Shown piece by piece: positions 55,872 to 64,000 of a DNA stretch of 64,000 bases; the stretch's first letter is position 1; every line of letters begins with the position of its first letter. This DNA comes from an uncultured SAR116 cluster alpha proteobacterium. GTDB lineage: Bacteria > Pseudomonadota > Alphaproteobacteria > Puniceispirillales > Puniceispirillaceae. The notes beneath the pieces were generated by a model. The model saw only the letters and a program-made list of their open reading frames with translations. It did no database searches and was not told where the DNA came from. A program made the translations under genes and the position numbers. Where the stretch lies: NCBI GenBank assembly GCA_902518965.1, contig CABYIQ010000005.1, positions 43,041-107,040 of the forward strand. Direction: 5' to 3'.

Positions 55872-56912
55872 TTATTTTTTCATTATTTTTTGTATCTCAT
55901 TTTGGTAAGCAAAGATTGCCGCATTCCCTCCTGTGTGTACATACAAAACACGGCTCCCCGCACCGATTATGCCATCAGAAATAAGGCCTGGAACCGCAGC
56001 AAAAGATTTTGCTGTATATACTGGATCCAAGAGATGTCCTTCATTCTGAGCCATTAGTTTCATGGCATTTTGTGCCAATGGCCCTATTTGCCCATAACCC
56101 GGTTCAAGAGCTTTGTCCCACAAAAATATATCTTGCTCTGTCAAAAAATTTGGGCAACCTGAAAAGGAGTTTATTAACTCGCATAACAGCCTAAATCTCT
56201 CGGTCTGCATTTCCTCATCACGGCGCACGCAAGACCCTATAACTTTTGTTGAGGGGCTTAAAAGGCTCATTCCTGCCACCAAACCAAGATGTGTGGCTCC
56301 ACTGCCTGAGGCTACAATTAAGTAGTCAAATGTTGAGTCTTGTTGACCAACAATTTCTTCAGCGCACCGATAGTATCCCAATGCACCAAGAGGAGGCTTA
56401 TTTCTAGACAAAGGAATGACATATGGATTTTTACCCTCCTTTTTCAATTTTTCAGCCAAAACATATAGCGCTCTATCTGCTCCCTCCTCATCTTCCCCTT
56501 CGGGATAATGAATGATCTCTGCTCCAAGAAGATTGTTAAGCAAAACGTTCCCAGAATGGTTATAATTGTTATCCTGCTTTGAAACCCGTTGTTCGAGCTG
56601 AACAATAGACTTCATTCCAAACCGAACAGCGCTAGCTGCAGCTAAACGCACGAAATTTGATTGAACAGCTCCAGTAATTAAAATTGTGTCTGCATTTTGG
56701 GAACAAGCCTCACCTAAATAATACTCTAACTGCCTTACTTTATTTCCGCCAAAAGATGGGCCGGCCAAGTCATCTCGCTTCATCCAAAGGTCAATATTGA
56801 GTTTCTTTGAGAGCGTTTCTAGGCGAACCAATGGTGTTTCAAAATCAAGAATGGTTTTGCGCGGCTTAGACAACACAAATTCAGCGAATTGATTTTTAAT
56901 TTGATTAAACAT
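55872..56912 (-). CDS. PLP-dependent D-cysteine desulfhydrase / ACC deaminase-family enzyme
   Basis: This 346-residue fold-type II PLP enzyme has the Schiff-base Lys58 in GGNK, the preceding MKRDDLAGP and the phosphate-binding SGSGATH loop. Family members act on D-cysteine, 1-aminocyclopropane carboxylate or L-cysteate. The usual QSNH-x-R motif near residue 84 reads QSNFVR, so the histidine is replaced by Phe. This may alter substrate choice. It starts the short minus-strand unit with the ureohydrolase. Its role alongside the amine-oxidising cluster is undefined. Confidence 0.86.
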   Translation of the reverse strand: MFNQIKNQFAEFVLSKPRKTILDFETPLVRLETLSKKLNIDLWMKRDDLAGPSFGGNKVRQLEYYLGEACSQNADTILITGAVQSNFVRLAAASAVRFGMKSIVQLEQRVSKQDNNYNHSGNVLLNNLLGAEIIHYPEGEDEEGADRALYVLAEKLKKEGKNPYVIPLSRNKPPLGALGYYRCAEEIVGQQDSTFDYLIVASGSGATHLGLVAGMSLLSPSTKVIGSCVRRDEEMQTERFRLLCELINSFSGCPNFLTEQDIFLWDKALEPGYGQIGPLAQNAMKLMAQNEGHLLDPVYTAKSFAAVPGLISDGIIGAGSRVLYVHTGGNAAIFAYQNEIQKIMKK

Positions 56913-57129
56913 TCACAAATCGTAGGCTGATATTTCTGAGCAAACAATCCAAATTGGTTACAGGCATAATTAAACAAGCTTTTTCATGACCCACAAAATA
57001 CAGTGCATTTTTGAAGTCAGAAATCCGAAATAAAAGAAGTTTGATTCACCAAATACTTAAGATTTGTCAGGCAGCAATTTACAAAAATGGTGCTCTAGAG
57101 AAACAAGTAGCCATTCAAGATAGAGGACC

Positions 57130-58311
57130 TCAGCCATTTTCCACAAAAAAGTACCAACCATACGCTAGTAGAAGTGCTGGCAACGCGGAATAGATGGTAG
57201 CTACAATTGCAGCTCGAGGTGCCATTGCTATTGCAGGAAAAAGAGCGTCACCGTCATTGCTAATAGCATTTCCAATTTGGGCAGATAGAGGAATCAGCCC
57301 AGACAAATACATTGTTGTAACGAGAATTTGAGGCCCACACCCTGGCAAAAATCCGATTAAGATGGCTATAAGGGGCGTTAGGAACGCGACCGATGAAAAT
57401 ATTGATGAAAGGTCGAATTGAAAAAAATGAACAGTTAACTCAAATAACAAAAAAGCAAATATCACCCAACTAGTCACAAAATTTGTATCTGAGATCGTTC
57501 GTCTGATTACACCTGAATGGCTCACGCTATTCATTGGTAGAACAGGTATAAGGCGAGGAAGTGCCCACATTGTCAGACATAATAGCCCACCGACAAAACC
57601 CCATAAGGTTGCAGGTGACTCAATGCCGCCAAAACGGATTAACTCATCAATCTCATATTGGAAAGCAAGCGCAATCCCCATGACAATGCCAGGCAAAATT
57701 AAAATCATCCAAAACTTATCTAGTAATTTACTGGACAAATCACTGCTCTCATCTGGTGTCTCGGAAGTTTCATCGAGCAGCGGAACATCCTTTGATTTAG
57801 GCCGCATAAAATCAGGACCATGCAGCCAATCAACAAATAAGCCAGTGGCCATGCCAACGCTAAAACCTAAAATGATGATGAACAATCCTGTCGTAGGTTC
57901 TTTCGCAATCAACAAAAATGCCGCGTCTCCCATTGTAGCTGTAAGAGTTGCAAGAACAGAACCAAAGCTAAGCTTTCCTGAGACATATCTGGTCACAACA
58001 ATAATCGCTCCGCCACAGCCCGGCAGTGCACCAAGCGCTGCTGCCAAAGGAACCTGTAAGCGGCCTGCTTTTGCCAAGACTTCGGTTAAATCAAATTTAA
58101 AAAGTCGTTCAAGCGAGAAAAATACTAATAATGTAGCTGCAACAAATGTTGCCACGGCAAGATACGCCTCGGATATTGAAGCAACCACAACATCAAGGGC
58201 CGATGGATCTACCATCACCGCCAGACACACAGATAAAACAATAAGAGCTAACGGCCTATTAACCTTACGCCCTCGCCCAACAGTAGGAGCTGTTTGTGTC
58301 TGAGTAGTCAT
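57130..58311 (-). CDS. Putative 10-TM heavy-metal/manganese exporter (ArsP_2 type)
   Basis: This 393-residue membrane protein has about ten hydrophobic helices in two homologous halves. Both halves carry a PGCG motif (residues 97-100 and 323-326) followed by a Y-x-S-G and a G-D-A block. A long hydrophilic loop lies at about 168-198. The family is annotated as putative 10TM heavy-metal exporter; related MneA-type proteins export manganese. The gene is single and flanked by gaps of about 200 bases, with no metal-dependent leader that I can recognise. Metal specificity is inferred. Confidence 0.8.
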   Translation of the reverse strand: MTTQTQTAPTVGRGRKVNRPLALIVLSVCLAVMVDPSALDVVVASISEAYLAVATFVAATLLVFFSLERLFKFDLTEVLAKAGRLQVPLAAALGALPGCGGAIIVVTRYVSGKLSFGSVLATLTATMGDAAFLLIAKEPTTGLFIIILGFSVGMATGLFVDWLHGPDFMRPKSKDVPLLDETSETPDESSDLSSKLLDKFWMILILPGIVMGIALAFQYEIDELIRFGGIESPATLWGFVGGLLCLTMWALPRLIPVLPMNSVSHSGVIRRTISDTNFVTSWVIFAFLLFELTVHFFQFDLSSIFSSVAFLTPLIAILIGFLPGCGPQILVTTMYLSGLIPLSAQIGNAISNDGDALFPAIAMAPRAAIVATIYSALPALLLAYGWYFFVENG

Positions 58312-58542
58312 CGTTTGTTTTGCCTGTTTGCCTTATCCATACCTATACGCAGCTACGGTGGACGATGGCTCATGTAGACAAAAAATTCTGTCTTTGCACT
58401 GCATCATTTAGATATGACATGCTTATCAAGTTAGTCAATGCTAATCTAAAAAGAAAATTGCCAAATTTTTAGAAAACCAGACTTAACTTTTTACGAAAAA
58501 TTCACAGTAAAAAGAACGATCATACACTTTTGGTCTGATCGC

Positions 58543-59751
58543 TTATTTGTTTCCAATCTGCGCAGGCAAGCCAAATTCTGCCTGGCAAATCTCTGCTAGC
58601 CTTTTGACACCTTCATCAATTGTAGCCGCATTCGGATAGCCAAAGCACAGCCGCATATGCTGGCTAGCATCCGATGCAGATGACCATTCCACGCCAGGAT
58701 TGATCGCCACACCCTGTGCGCCTGCGACTTCAGCAAGCCGCGTTGTATCAATAGCAGAAGGCAGCTTTACCCATATAAAAATACCCCCCATAGGCCGAGC
58801 ATAATCAGCAGACGCCCCAAAATATTTATCAAATGCCGCACAAATCAGATCAGCCTTTCCAGCTAAATGTGCAGATAGTTTTTTCACATGACTATCAAAT
58901 TGCCGGACACAGAATTCAGCTAAAACCAACTGCTCCAAAGCCCCGGAGCCAGCGTCTGTCTTGTAGCTAACTGCCCGCGCTAAAAAGTCCTGTTTAGCGA
59001 CTAGATAACCTACCCGCAAAGCCGGAGCCACTGTCTTCGAAAACGAGCCACAATAGATTACCCGCCCATCCTCATCCAGGGCATGAAGGGCAGGCGGACG
59101 CTTGCCATCAAAGGTCAAGTCCGCATAACAATCATCTTCGAATACGGGCACATCAAATTCTCTAGCCAACGCCAGAAGACCCCGTCTCCGGTCTTCTGGC
59201 ATAACTGAACCAGTAGGATTCTGGACAGTTGGAATTGTGTATATATAACGTGGCATTGTGCCTTTTTGTCTTAACTCAGACAGCACCTGTTCAAGGGCAT
59301 CTACACGCATGCCATGGGAGTCAGTAGGCACACCGACAAAACTCACGTCCAGCCTGTTAAAGCGTGTGTAAACACCACCATAATTTGATTCCTCAATCAC
59401 CACTGTATCACCAGCGCGCAGCAAAGTCTGATTGACAAGATCAAGTGCCTGAAGCGAACCAGAAAGAAGCAGAATCTCTTCAGTATCAACATGCATGCCC
59501 GCGCGACTTTTTAAGCTGCCAGCCAGAAACTGGCGCAATCCCGAGTAACCCAGCGGCCCATCACCCAGCCCATAAGTGGCCAGCCGCTTGCCATCAGCAG
59601 CCATCACAGCCAGCATACAATCTGTTAATTCATCTACTGGAATCAGAGCTTCATCATTATGTCCACCGACAAAGTTATAGGCGGGGAAGCCTGTCCATGG
59701 TCCAGCTGCGGGAAGTGTATCTGCAGGCAGGCTGTTCGCAAAATCAAACAT
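58543..59751 (-). CDS. PLP-dependent aminotransferase (class I/II, LysN/2-aminoadipate-like)
   Basis: This 402-residue protein is a fold-type I aminotransferase. The segments SGSLQALDLVNQTLL, YTIPTVQNPTGSVMP, DDCYADL and the PLP lysine in CGSFSKTVAPALRVGY are present. It resembles the aminotransferase domain of MocR-type regulators but lacks the GntR DNA-binding domain, as do LysN and related 2-aminoadipate transaminases. It follows a homocysteine methyltransferase gene on the same strand by about 30 bases. The amino donor and acceptor are not known. Confidence 0.9.
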   Translation of the reverse strand: MFDFANSLPADTLPAAGPWTGFPAYNFVGGHNDEALIPVDELTDCMLAVMAADGKRLATYGLGDGPLGYSGLRQFLAGSLKSRAGMHVDTEEILLLSGSLQALDLVNQTLLRAGDTVVIEESNYGGVYTRFNRLDVSFVGVPTDSHGMRVDALEQVLSELRQKGTMPRYIYTIPTVQNPTGSVMPEDRRRGLLALAREFDVPVFEDDCYADLTFDGKRPPALHALDEDGRVIYCGSFSKTVAPALRVGYLVAKQDFLARAVSYKTDAGSGALEQLVLAEFCVRQFDSHVKKLSAHLAGKADLICAAFDKYFGASADYARPMGGIFIWVKLPSAIDTTRLAEVAGAQGVAINPGVEWSSASDASQHMRLCFGYPNAATIDEGVKRLAEICQAEFGLPAQIGNK

Positions 59752-59781
59752 CTTTACAGCTCCTTTAAATATTGGATCAGC

Positions 59782-60690
59782 TTAAACAGACAGCCCGGTC
59801 AGATGATGCCCATCCTGTTGTAATCTTTTTGCCAGATGCGCGATATGAGCAGGCCCTACCTCACAACAACCGCCAATAATGCGGGCGCCTTTATCAATCC
59901 ACGAACAAGCAAAATCAGCATACGCATCAGGGCTGAGATCTGAACGGGCGTTGAGACTAGCAACTGTTCCGCCAGGTCGCAGCGCATCAATTGAGGTGAA
60001 TCCGTTTGCGTAACCACCAAAAGGAATGGACAGACCTTTTAATTGGCCCATTGCCGCGCTGACAGCCTCAGGCATAGAACAATTTATCATCAGGCCAGCA
60101 GGGCCAAGCGGCAGCAATTGTTCTATCGCCTGCTCCAATGTCTCACCCGATCGCAGCGTGTTTGTGCCATTATCCGTTATCGTCAGCCCAACATATCCAG
60201 GCACAGCTGTTTCCTTGACCGCGGAAAGGGCTGCTTTTGCTTCTGTAATGTTGGACATGGTTTCGATTAGAAAGACATCCACATGCGGCGCCTGGAGACT
60301 GACCAGCTGCCTGTAATCAGCAAGGGACTCTTCATAATCCATGCTTACCTCAGCAACATAGGAACCGACCAATGGCGGCAAACATCCGGCGATCTGAAGA
60401 GCGTCGTCACCCGCTTCAACAATCGCATTATGGACCAGCTGTAATGCGGTATTATGAATTTCCGCAATCTGGCTTACATCACCATCTCTGCGCAGTCGCG
60501 GTGGTGAGGCTGTATATGTATTGGCTGTAATTACCCGTGCACCAGCAGCAATAAAATCACGATGTACCGCGCTGACCAGCTCAGGTTCATCATACATGAC
60601 TTTCACAGACCATAAAGGGTGCGGGTCTGCTCTTGCCCGGTTCTGTATTTCCTGACCCAGACCGCCATCAAGAAACGCAATTTCAGCCAT
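59782..60690 (-). CDS. Homocysteine S-methyltransferase family protein
   Basis: This protein of about 302 residues is a zinc-dependent methyltransferase barrel (MmuM/BHMT type) that moves a methyl group from S-methylmethionine, betaine or a related donor to homocysteine. The DGGLGQEIQ start, the INCSMPEAV cysteine and the GGCCEVGP zinc cysteine pair are present. The ATG at 60690 is chosen because GAGGG lies eight bases upstream; an in-frame start at 60708 precedes that site. It overlaps the VOC-family gene by eight bases. Methyl donor is unknown. Confidence 0.9.
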   Translation of the reverse strand: MAEIAFLDGGLGQEIQNRARADPHPLWSVKVMYDEPELVSAVHRDFIAAGARVITANTYTASPPRLRRDGDVSQIAEIHNTALQLVHNAIVEAGDDALQIAGCLPPLVGSYVAEVSMDYEESLADYRQLVSLQAPHVDVFLIETMSNITEAKAALSAVKETAVPGYVGLTITDNGTNTLRSGETLEQAIEQLLPLGPAGLMINCSMPEAVSAAMGQLKGLSIPFGGYANGFTSIDALRPGGTVASLNARSDLSPDAYADFACSWIDKGARIIGGCCEVGPAHIAHLAKRLQQDGHHLTGLSV

Positions 60691-61105
60691 CAGATGCACC
60701 CTCAACAATCTGGTGCACCTCTATCACATTGCCATCCGGATCATAAAAGAAAATCTGATGCCAGCCTGCAACTGCACGATCGCCCCAGTCGGAATAGGGA
60801 ACACCTAGGCTATCAAGATGGGTCATAAAAGCGTGAATATCATCTGTACGGTAAGCGATATGGCCATGTGCAACGGGATTGACAATATGACCTGTTTTGA
60901 AACCAGCTTTTATGTCCTGCGCCGCCAGATGCATCTGAATTTGGCCATCTGTAACAAAGGCCACATCGCCAGAATATCCTTTTTTCTTTTCCAGGACAGG
61001 CAGGCCCTCTGTTTCCGTATGCAAGCCGATCACATCACGATAAAATTCATCCATGACCTCTACCTGCTGGGTAGATAAATTGATATGATGTAAGGTCAAT
61101 TTCAC
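60683..61105 (-). CDS. VOC-family (glyoxalase-like) protein
   Basis: This 140-residue protein has paired beta-alpha-beta-beta-beta modules of the vicinal oxygen chelate family. Conserved metal residues are His5 (LTLHHINL), the mid-region His in GHIAYRTDD and the C-terminal Glu in DPDGNVIEVHQ. It could be a glyoxalase, a dioxygenase or an antibiotic-binding fold. It is the first gene of the unit with the homocysteine methyltransferase and aminotransferase genes. Function cannot be fixed further. Confidence 0.9.
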   Translation of the reverse strand: MKLTLHHINLSTQQVEVMDEFYRDVIGLHTETEGLPVLEKKKGYSGDVAFVTDGQIQMHLAAQDIKAGFKTGHIVNPVAHGHIAYRTDDIHAFMTHLDSLGVPYSDWGDRAVAGWHQIFFYDPDGNVIEVHQIVEGASDG

Positions 61106-61277
61106 AGGTCAGATCTCCACTTAGAATTCAGTTCATCCCAAGACAGGCTAGACTGAACCAGAAGAAACACCAAGTCTTCAATTGTATGTCAGGCTGGTTT
61201 TGTGTTGCTATGACCTTATTCTGCTTTTACGTTTCTGGTTATGCTTAAAATGATGATTGACAAAATTACATGAGTCT

Positions 61278-61709
61278 ATGCAGATGACCTCCGAGCAACT
61301 TATGTCCTTTCTAAAACAGCAATTTCCACAGATTGCTGAAAGTTTCATTGCATGTATCAGCGATGAAGGCAGACTGTCCGTCGAAATGCCCGTGAATGAT
61401 AAGCATCTGCGTCCAGGCGGCACGGTATCTGGCCCATCCATGTTCGCATTGGCTGATGTTGCTTTTTATTTAGCAATTCTGCAAAAAATAGGGCCAGAAG
61501 GACTGACTGTAACAACTAGTGCAACGATAAATTTCATGCGTAAACCCGGGTTGGAACCGCTGGTGGCCATCCCGCAGATTCATAAGCTTGGCCGGCATCT
61601 GGTTGTGGGAAATGTGCTGATCTATGCTGCATCTGATCCGATGTTCGAAAAGCCGGTTGCCCTTGCCAGCCTCACATATTCGATCCCACCAAAACAGGAG
61701 ACATTATAA
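61278..61709 (+). CDS. PaaI-family hotdog thioesterase
   Basis: This protein of about 143 residues has the hotdog fold of PaaI-like thioesterases: LRPGGTVSGPSMFALADVAF with the catalytic acid in ALAD, and TVTTSATINFMRKPG. It hydrolyses acyl-CoA thioesters. The start is uncertain; ATG 61278 and 61284, or TTG 61257, are all in frame with weak ribosome sites. The stop overlaps the next ATG (TAATG), so it is co-translated with the short-chain dehydrogenase. Confidence 0.86.
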   Translation: MQMTSEQLMSFLKQQFPQIAESFIACISDEGRLSVEMPVNDKHLRPGGTVSGPSMFALADVAFYLAILQKIGPEGLTVTTSATINFMRKPGLEPLVAIPQIHKLGRHLVVGNVLIYAASDPMFEKPVALASLTYSIPPKQETL

Positions 61710-62461
61710 TGCGCTACAAAACAGCGCTGATAACAGGAGCCGCGCGCGGAATCGGACTGGCGACAGCGCAGCTAATGACTGCAAGGGGCTATAGGGTGGC
61801 GATGGTTGACCGGGATGTTGATGAGCTGAATGCAGTTGTGACCAACCTCGACCAGGCTGAGGCGTTTTTCTGTGATGTTTCTGTGCCTGAGGAAACAGCA
61901 AAAATGGTCAAAAGTGTTCTGGACTGGACCGGACAGATTGATGTGGTGGTCAATAATGCTGGGATTGCTGATTTTGGACCTATTGAGGAAACAGACTTTG
62001 CTTGCTGGCGTAGGGTCATGGCAACGAATCTGGACGGTGTATTTCTGGTTTCGCAAGCCTGTATAAGCGCGCTGAAACAAACAAAGGGGACGATTGTAAA
62101 TATCGCGTCTATTTCTGGGCTTCGGGCATCAACCCTCAGGGTGGCCTATGGCACTTCAAAAGCTGCGGTCATCCAACTGACGCTGCAGCAGGCTGCGGAG
62201 CTGGGTGAACATGGCATACGGGCAAATTGTGTCTGTCCAGGGCCTGTGCGCACCAAACTGGCCATGGCTGTACACACACAGGATATCATAGATGCCTATC
62301 ATGACGCCCTGCCGCTTAACCGCTATGGCAATGAAAGCGAAATCGCTGAGGCGATCGGCTTTCTCGCTTCAGATAAAGCCAGCTATATCACAGGACAGGT
62401 TCTGGCGGCTGATGGTGGCTTTGAGGCCACAGGCGTTGGTCTACCAGCTTTACGGAAATGA
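61709..62461 (+). CDS. Short-chain dehydrogenase/reductase (FabG-like)
   Basis: This 250-residue classical SDR has the N-terminal GAARGIG cofactor loop (TGAARGIGLATAQL, about 10-23), NNAG near residue 88 and the catalytic Ser-Tyr-Lys set. ASISG contains the Ser, and YGTSK gives Tyr149 and Lys153. It ends with the SYITGQVLAADGGF segment. It is coupled to the thioesterase by a one-base overlap and might reduce or oxidise a 3-hydroxyacyl intermediate, but the substrate is unproven. EamA gene follows after about 100 bases. Confidence 0.93.
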   Translation: MRYKTALITGAARGIGLATAQLMTARGYRVAMVDRDVDELNAVVTNLDQAEAFFCDVSVPEETAKMVKSVLDWTGQIDVVVNNAGIADFGPIEETDFACWRRVMATNLDGVFLVSQACISALKQTKGTIVNIASISGLRASTLRVAYGTSKAAVIQLTLQQAAELGEHGIRANCVCPGPVRTKLAMAVHTQDIIDAYHDALPLNRYGNESEIAEAIGFLASDKASYITGQVLAADGGFEATGVGLPALRK

Positions 62462-62564
62462 AAGGGGTATTCCCCGGTTCTTAAGCTGATGCAGCACATA
62501 TTTAGTACTGGACTGCCTTATTTTTCTACTGGACAAAAAAAGCCAGCTACCGGTTTAATAACTT

Positions 62565-63452
62565 ATGTCTGCTCGGGTTTTTGCTACCTCACCACAATTG
62601 TTAGCTGTTTTATGGATGCTATTGGCTTGCTTTGCTTTATCCATGATTGCTGCAATTGGGAGGCATGCAGCTCTGGAGGGTCTACACCCGTTTCAGACTG
62701 TTTTTTTAAGACTCTTAATCGCTCTTGTGCTCTTGCTGCCCTTTGTGTTTCATACTGGGTTGGAAAAATTTGAAACGTCTGTTTTTAAACTGCACCTTTT
62801 CCGCGCTGCAAATGGCATTTGTGCGATGTGGCTTTGGTTTTATGCAGTCGCTTATATACCTATTGATGAGCAAACTGCACTTAGCTTTTTGGCTCCAATT
62901 TTTACGACAATAGGCGCTTTCGTGTTTCTAGGAGAAATTGTTAGAATTCGGAGAGTTACTGCGATTATCGTAAGTATTTGCGGTGCGCTTTTAATTCTTC
63001 GGCCTGGATTTTCTGAGTTCAGTGTCGGGCATAATATTTCAGTTGCATCCGCTCTGGCTATGGGTGTTTCGATGCTTTTAGTGAAAAGCCTGACTGCTCA
63101 TGACAACGCTTTGAAAATTGTTTTCTTTTCTAATCTATTGATGACCCCAGTTGCGCTCATTCCAGCAATTCATGTTTGGCAATGGCCCGGACTGGAGCTA
63201 TGGCTTTGGCTTTTAGGTTTTGGGCCATGCGCTATCATCGGTCACTTTGCTCTTGCCCGAGCCTATGGCCTTGCTGATGCCTCATTTGTGTCAGCAGTTG
63301 ATTATGCCCGCCTACCCTTTGCTGCTCTCATTGGCTGGATTTTATTCTCTGAGCTTAGCGACGTCTGGACATGGATAGGCGCTAGCATTATTTTCACAGC
63401 AACGCTTTATATAACGAGACGTGAGCTGATACTGGCCAAAAAAAACAGATAA
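62565..63452 (+). CDS. EamA-family (DMT superfamily) transporter
   Basis: This 295-residue membrane protein has ten hydrophobic helices arranged as two EamA repeats. The first begins at the N-terminus with LLACFALSMIAAIGRHA and the second starts around SALAMGVSMLLVKSL. Such proteins usually export amino acids or metabolites, sometimes import riboflavin or sugars. The start ATG at 62565 lies about 104 bases after the SDR stop with no clear ribosome site. No partner gene identifies the cargo. Confidence 0.9.
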   Translation: MSARVFATSPQLLAVLWMLLACFALSMIAAIGRHAALEGLHPFQTVFLRLLIALVLLLPFVFHTGLEKFETSVFKLHLFRAANGICAMWLWFYAVAYIPIDEQTALSFLAPIFTTIGAFVFLGEIVRIRRVTAIIVSICGALLILRPGFSEFSVGHNISVASALAMGVSMLLVKSLTAHDNALKIVFFSNLLMTPVALIPAIHVWQWPGLELWLWLLGFGPCAIIGHFALARAYGLADASFVSAVDYARLPFAALIGWILFSELSDVWTWIGASIIFTATLYITRRELILAKKNR

Positions 63453-63480
63453 AGAATTCTCGCCGTTTAAAGGAAACATG

Positions 63481-64000
63481 ATGGATATCGTTGCGGATAT
63501 TGGTGGAACAAATGCACGGTTTGCCTGTTACACAGCTGATCCATCAAGACAGAGTGCGGGAAAGCTATTTAATTCGGCACGCTATATCTGCGCTGATTTT
63601 CCCAGCATGGCAGATGCGCTGACGAGCTATTTTGAGGACTTTCAAATCAAGCCGAAGCGCATGTCACTTGCTGTTGCGGGTCCTGTTGATGGACCAAGCG
63701 TAAATTTCACAAACAACCACTGGTCTTTTTTAAAACGTGAAGTAAAATCGAGATTTAGCCTGTCATCTCTGACTGTTGTAAATGATTTCACTGCACAAGC
63801 CCTTGTACCTCCTTACCTTGCGAAGAAAAAACTGATATCTGTGCGAGATGGAACACCTTACTCTGACACGCCTATTCTTGTCTTAGGCGCGGGAACAGGA
63901 CTTGGTTTTGCTGCACTCATGCCCGTAGCAGATGACTGGCGGCCTCTGGAAACAGAAGGTGGGAACGCTCTTTTGTCTCTGCAGGCAGATGACCCGGAAA
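63481..64000 (+). CDS. glk: Glucokinase, 3' partial at the window edge
   Basis: The frame continues past the right edge. The visible 173 residues start MDIVADIGGTNARF, the ATP phosphate motif of bacterial glucokinase. They continue through VAGPVDG, NDFTAQ and GAGTGLGFA, all typical. The enzyme phosphorylates glucose to glucose 6-phosphate. The ATG at 63481 is chosen over the adjacent ATG at 63478 because AGGA lies six bases before it. The glucose-binding HAEGGN-type motif appears as ETEGGNALL just before the edge. Confidence 0.92.
   Translation, partial: MDIVADIGGTNARFACYTADPSRQSAGKLFNSARYICADFPSMADALTSYFEDFQIKPKRMSLAVAGPVDGPSVNFTNNHWSFLKREVKSRFSLSSLTVVNDFTAQALVPPYLAKKKLISVRDGTPYSDTPILVLGAGTGLGFAALMPVADDWRPLETEGGNALLSLQADDPE

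Noticed and set aside
57623..58303. 226-codon plus-strand frame opposite the metal exporter gene
   Set aside because: It is the antisense of a clear ten-helix membrane protein and has low-complexity composition with no family motif.
58312..58542. Possible manganese riboswitch or metal-sensing leader before the 10-TM exporter
   Set aside because: I could not find the conserved yybP-ykoY helices or loop sequences in this 231-base stretch, only ordinary AT-rich DNA.
62465..62476. GGGGTATTCCCC hairpin after the SDR gene
   Set aside because: It is a 4-bp stem without a T-tract, too weak to call a terminator.

Overview
The window looks like a chromosomal segment of a marine alphaproteobacterium, most likely close to the SAR116 group. 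This placement is inferred from gene content and order: infC-rpmI-rplT-pheS-pheT, a type II leuA, an FzlA-like cell-division gene near gltBD, uppP and an NDUFA9-like gene, and many TRAP/TAXI uptake systems beside flavin oxidoreductases. No 16S rRNA gene is present. I see no prophage, insertion sequence, CRISPR array or rRNA operon. No gene-free stretch exceeds about 300 bases. Most neighbouring genes on one strand touch or overlap by 1-4 bases, so operons are compact.

Region by region. 1-1635: a two-subunit aconitase X, cut at the left edge. 1685-5966 (minus): glpD, a glycerophosphodiesterase, a Gfo/Idh/MocA enzyme and a GntR/UTRA regulator. Diverging from these, 6018-11561 (plus) encodes an SsuD-type flavin monooxygenase, an aldo/keto reductase, a flavin reductase and a three-part TRAP transporter. 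Together these resemble an oxidative C-S cleavage (sulfonate or sulfo-sugar) locus. 11643-13457: a Sel1-repeat protein and a MauG-type dihaem peroxidase with overlapping 5' ends. 13645-27024: housekeeping genes (tRNA-Ser, lepA, leuA, pheT, pheS, rplT, rpmI, infC, thrS), a glycosyltransferase and a hydrolase. infC has no AUG, GUG or UUG start and probably starts at AUA. 27029-36626: fzlA-like, GNAT, gltB, gltD, uppP, NDUFA9-like and tRNA-Leu.

36734-43853: a more variable stretch. It holds an aspartate/serine:glyoxylate aminotransferase (BhcA-like) divergent from a ScfR/PccR-type regulator with a downstream DUF1684 gene, then a Sel1 protein, a CBS protein, a small ORF, a ferric-iron binding protein under two Fur boxes, and a Fur-family regulator. 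44094-56912: an amine or amino-acid oxidation region. It contains five FAD oxidoreductases, three of which (with a small 2Fe-2S subunit) form or flank an alpha/beta/gamma dehydrogenase like octopine oxidase or D-hydroxyproline dehydrogenase. A TAXI-type TRAP transporter, a divergent LysR regulator with a 32-bp inverted repeat, an arginase-family hydrolase and a D-cysteine desulfhydrase-family enzyme complete it. I read this as one catabolic locus for an unidentified N-substituted or D-amino acid, possibly opine-like.

57130-64000: a 10-TM metal exporter with an internal duplication, an aminotransferase/homocysteine methyltransferase/VOC operon, a thioesterase/SDR pair, an EamA exporter, and the start of glk cut by the right edge. 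All functional names come from motif recognition without database searches.
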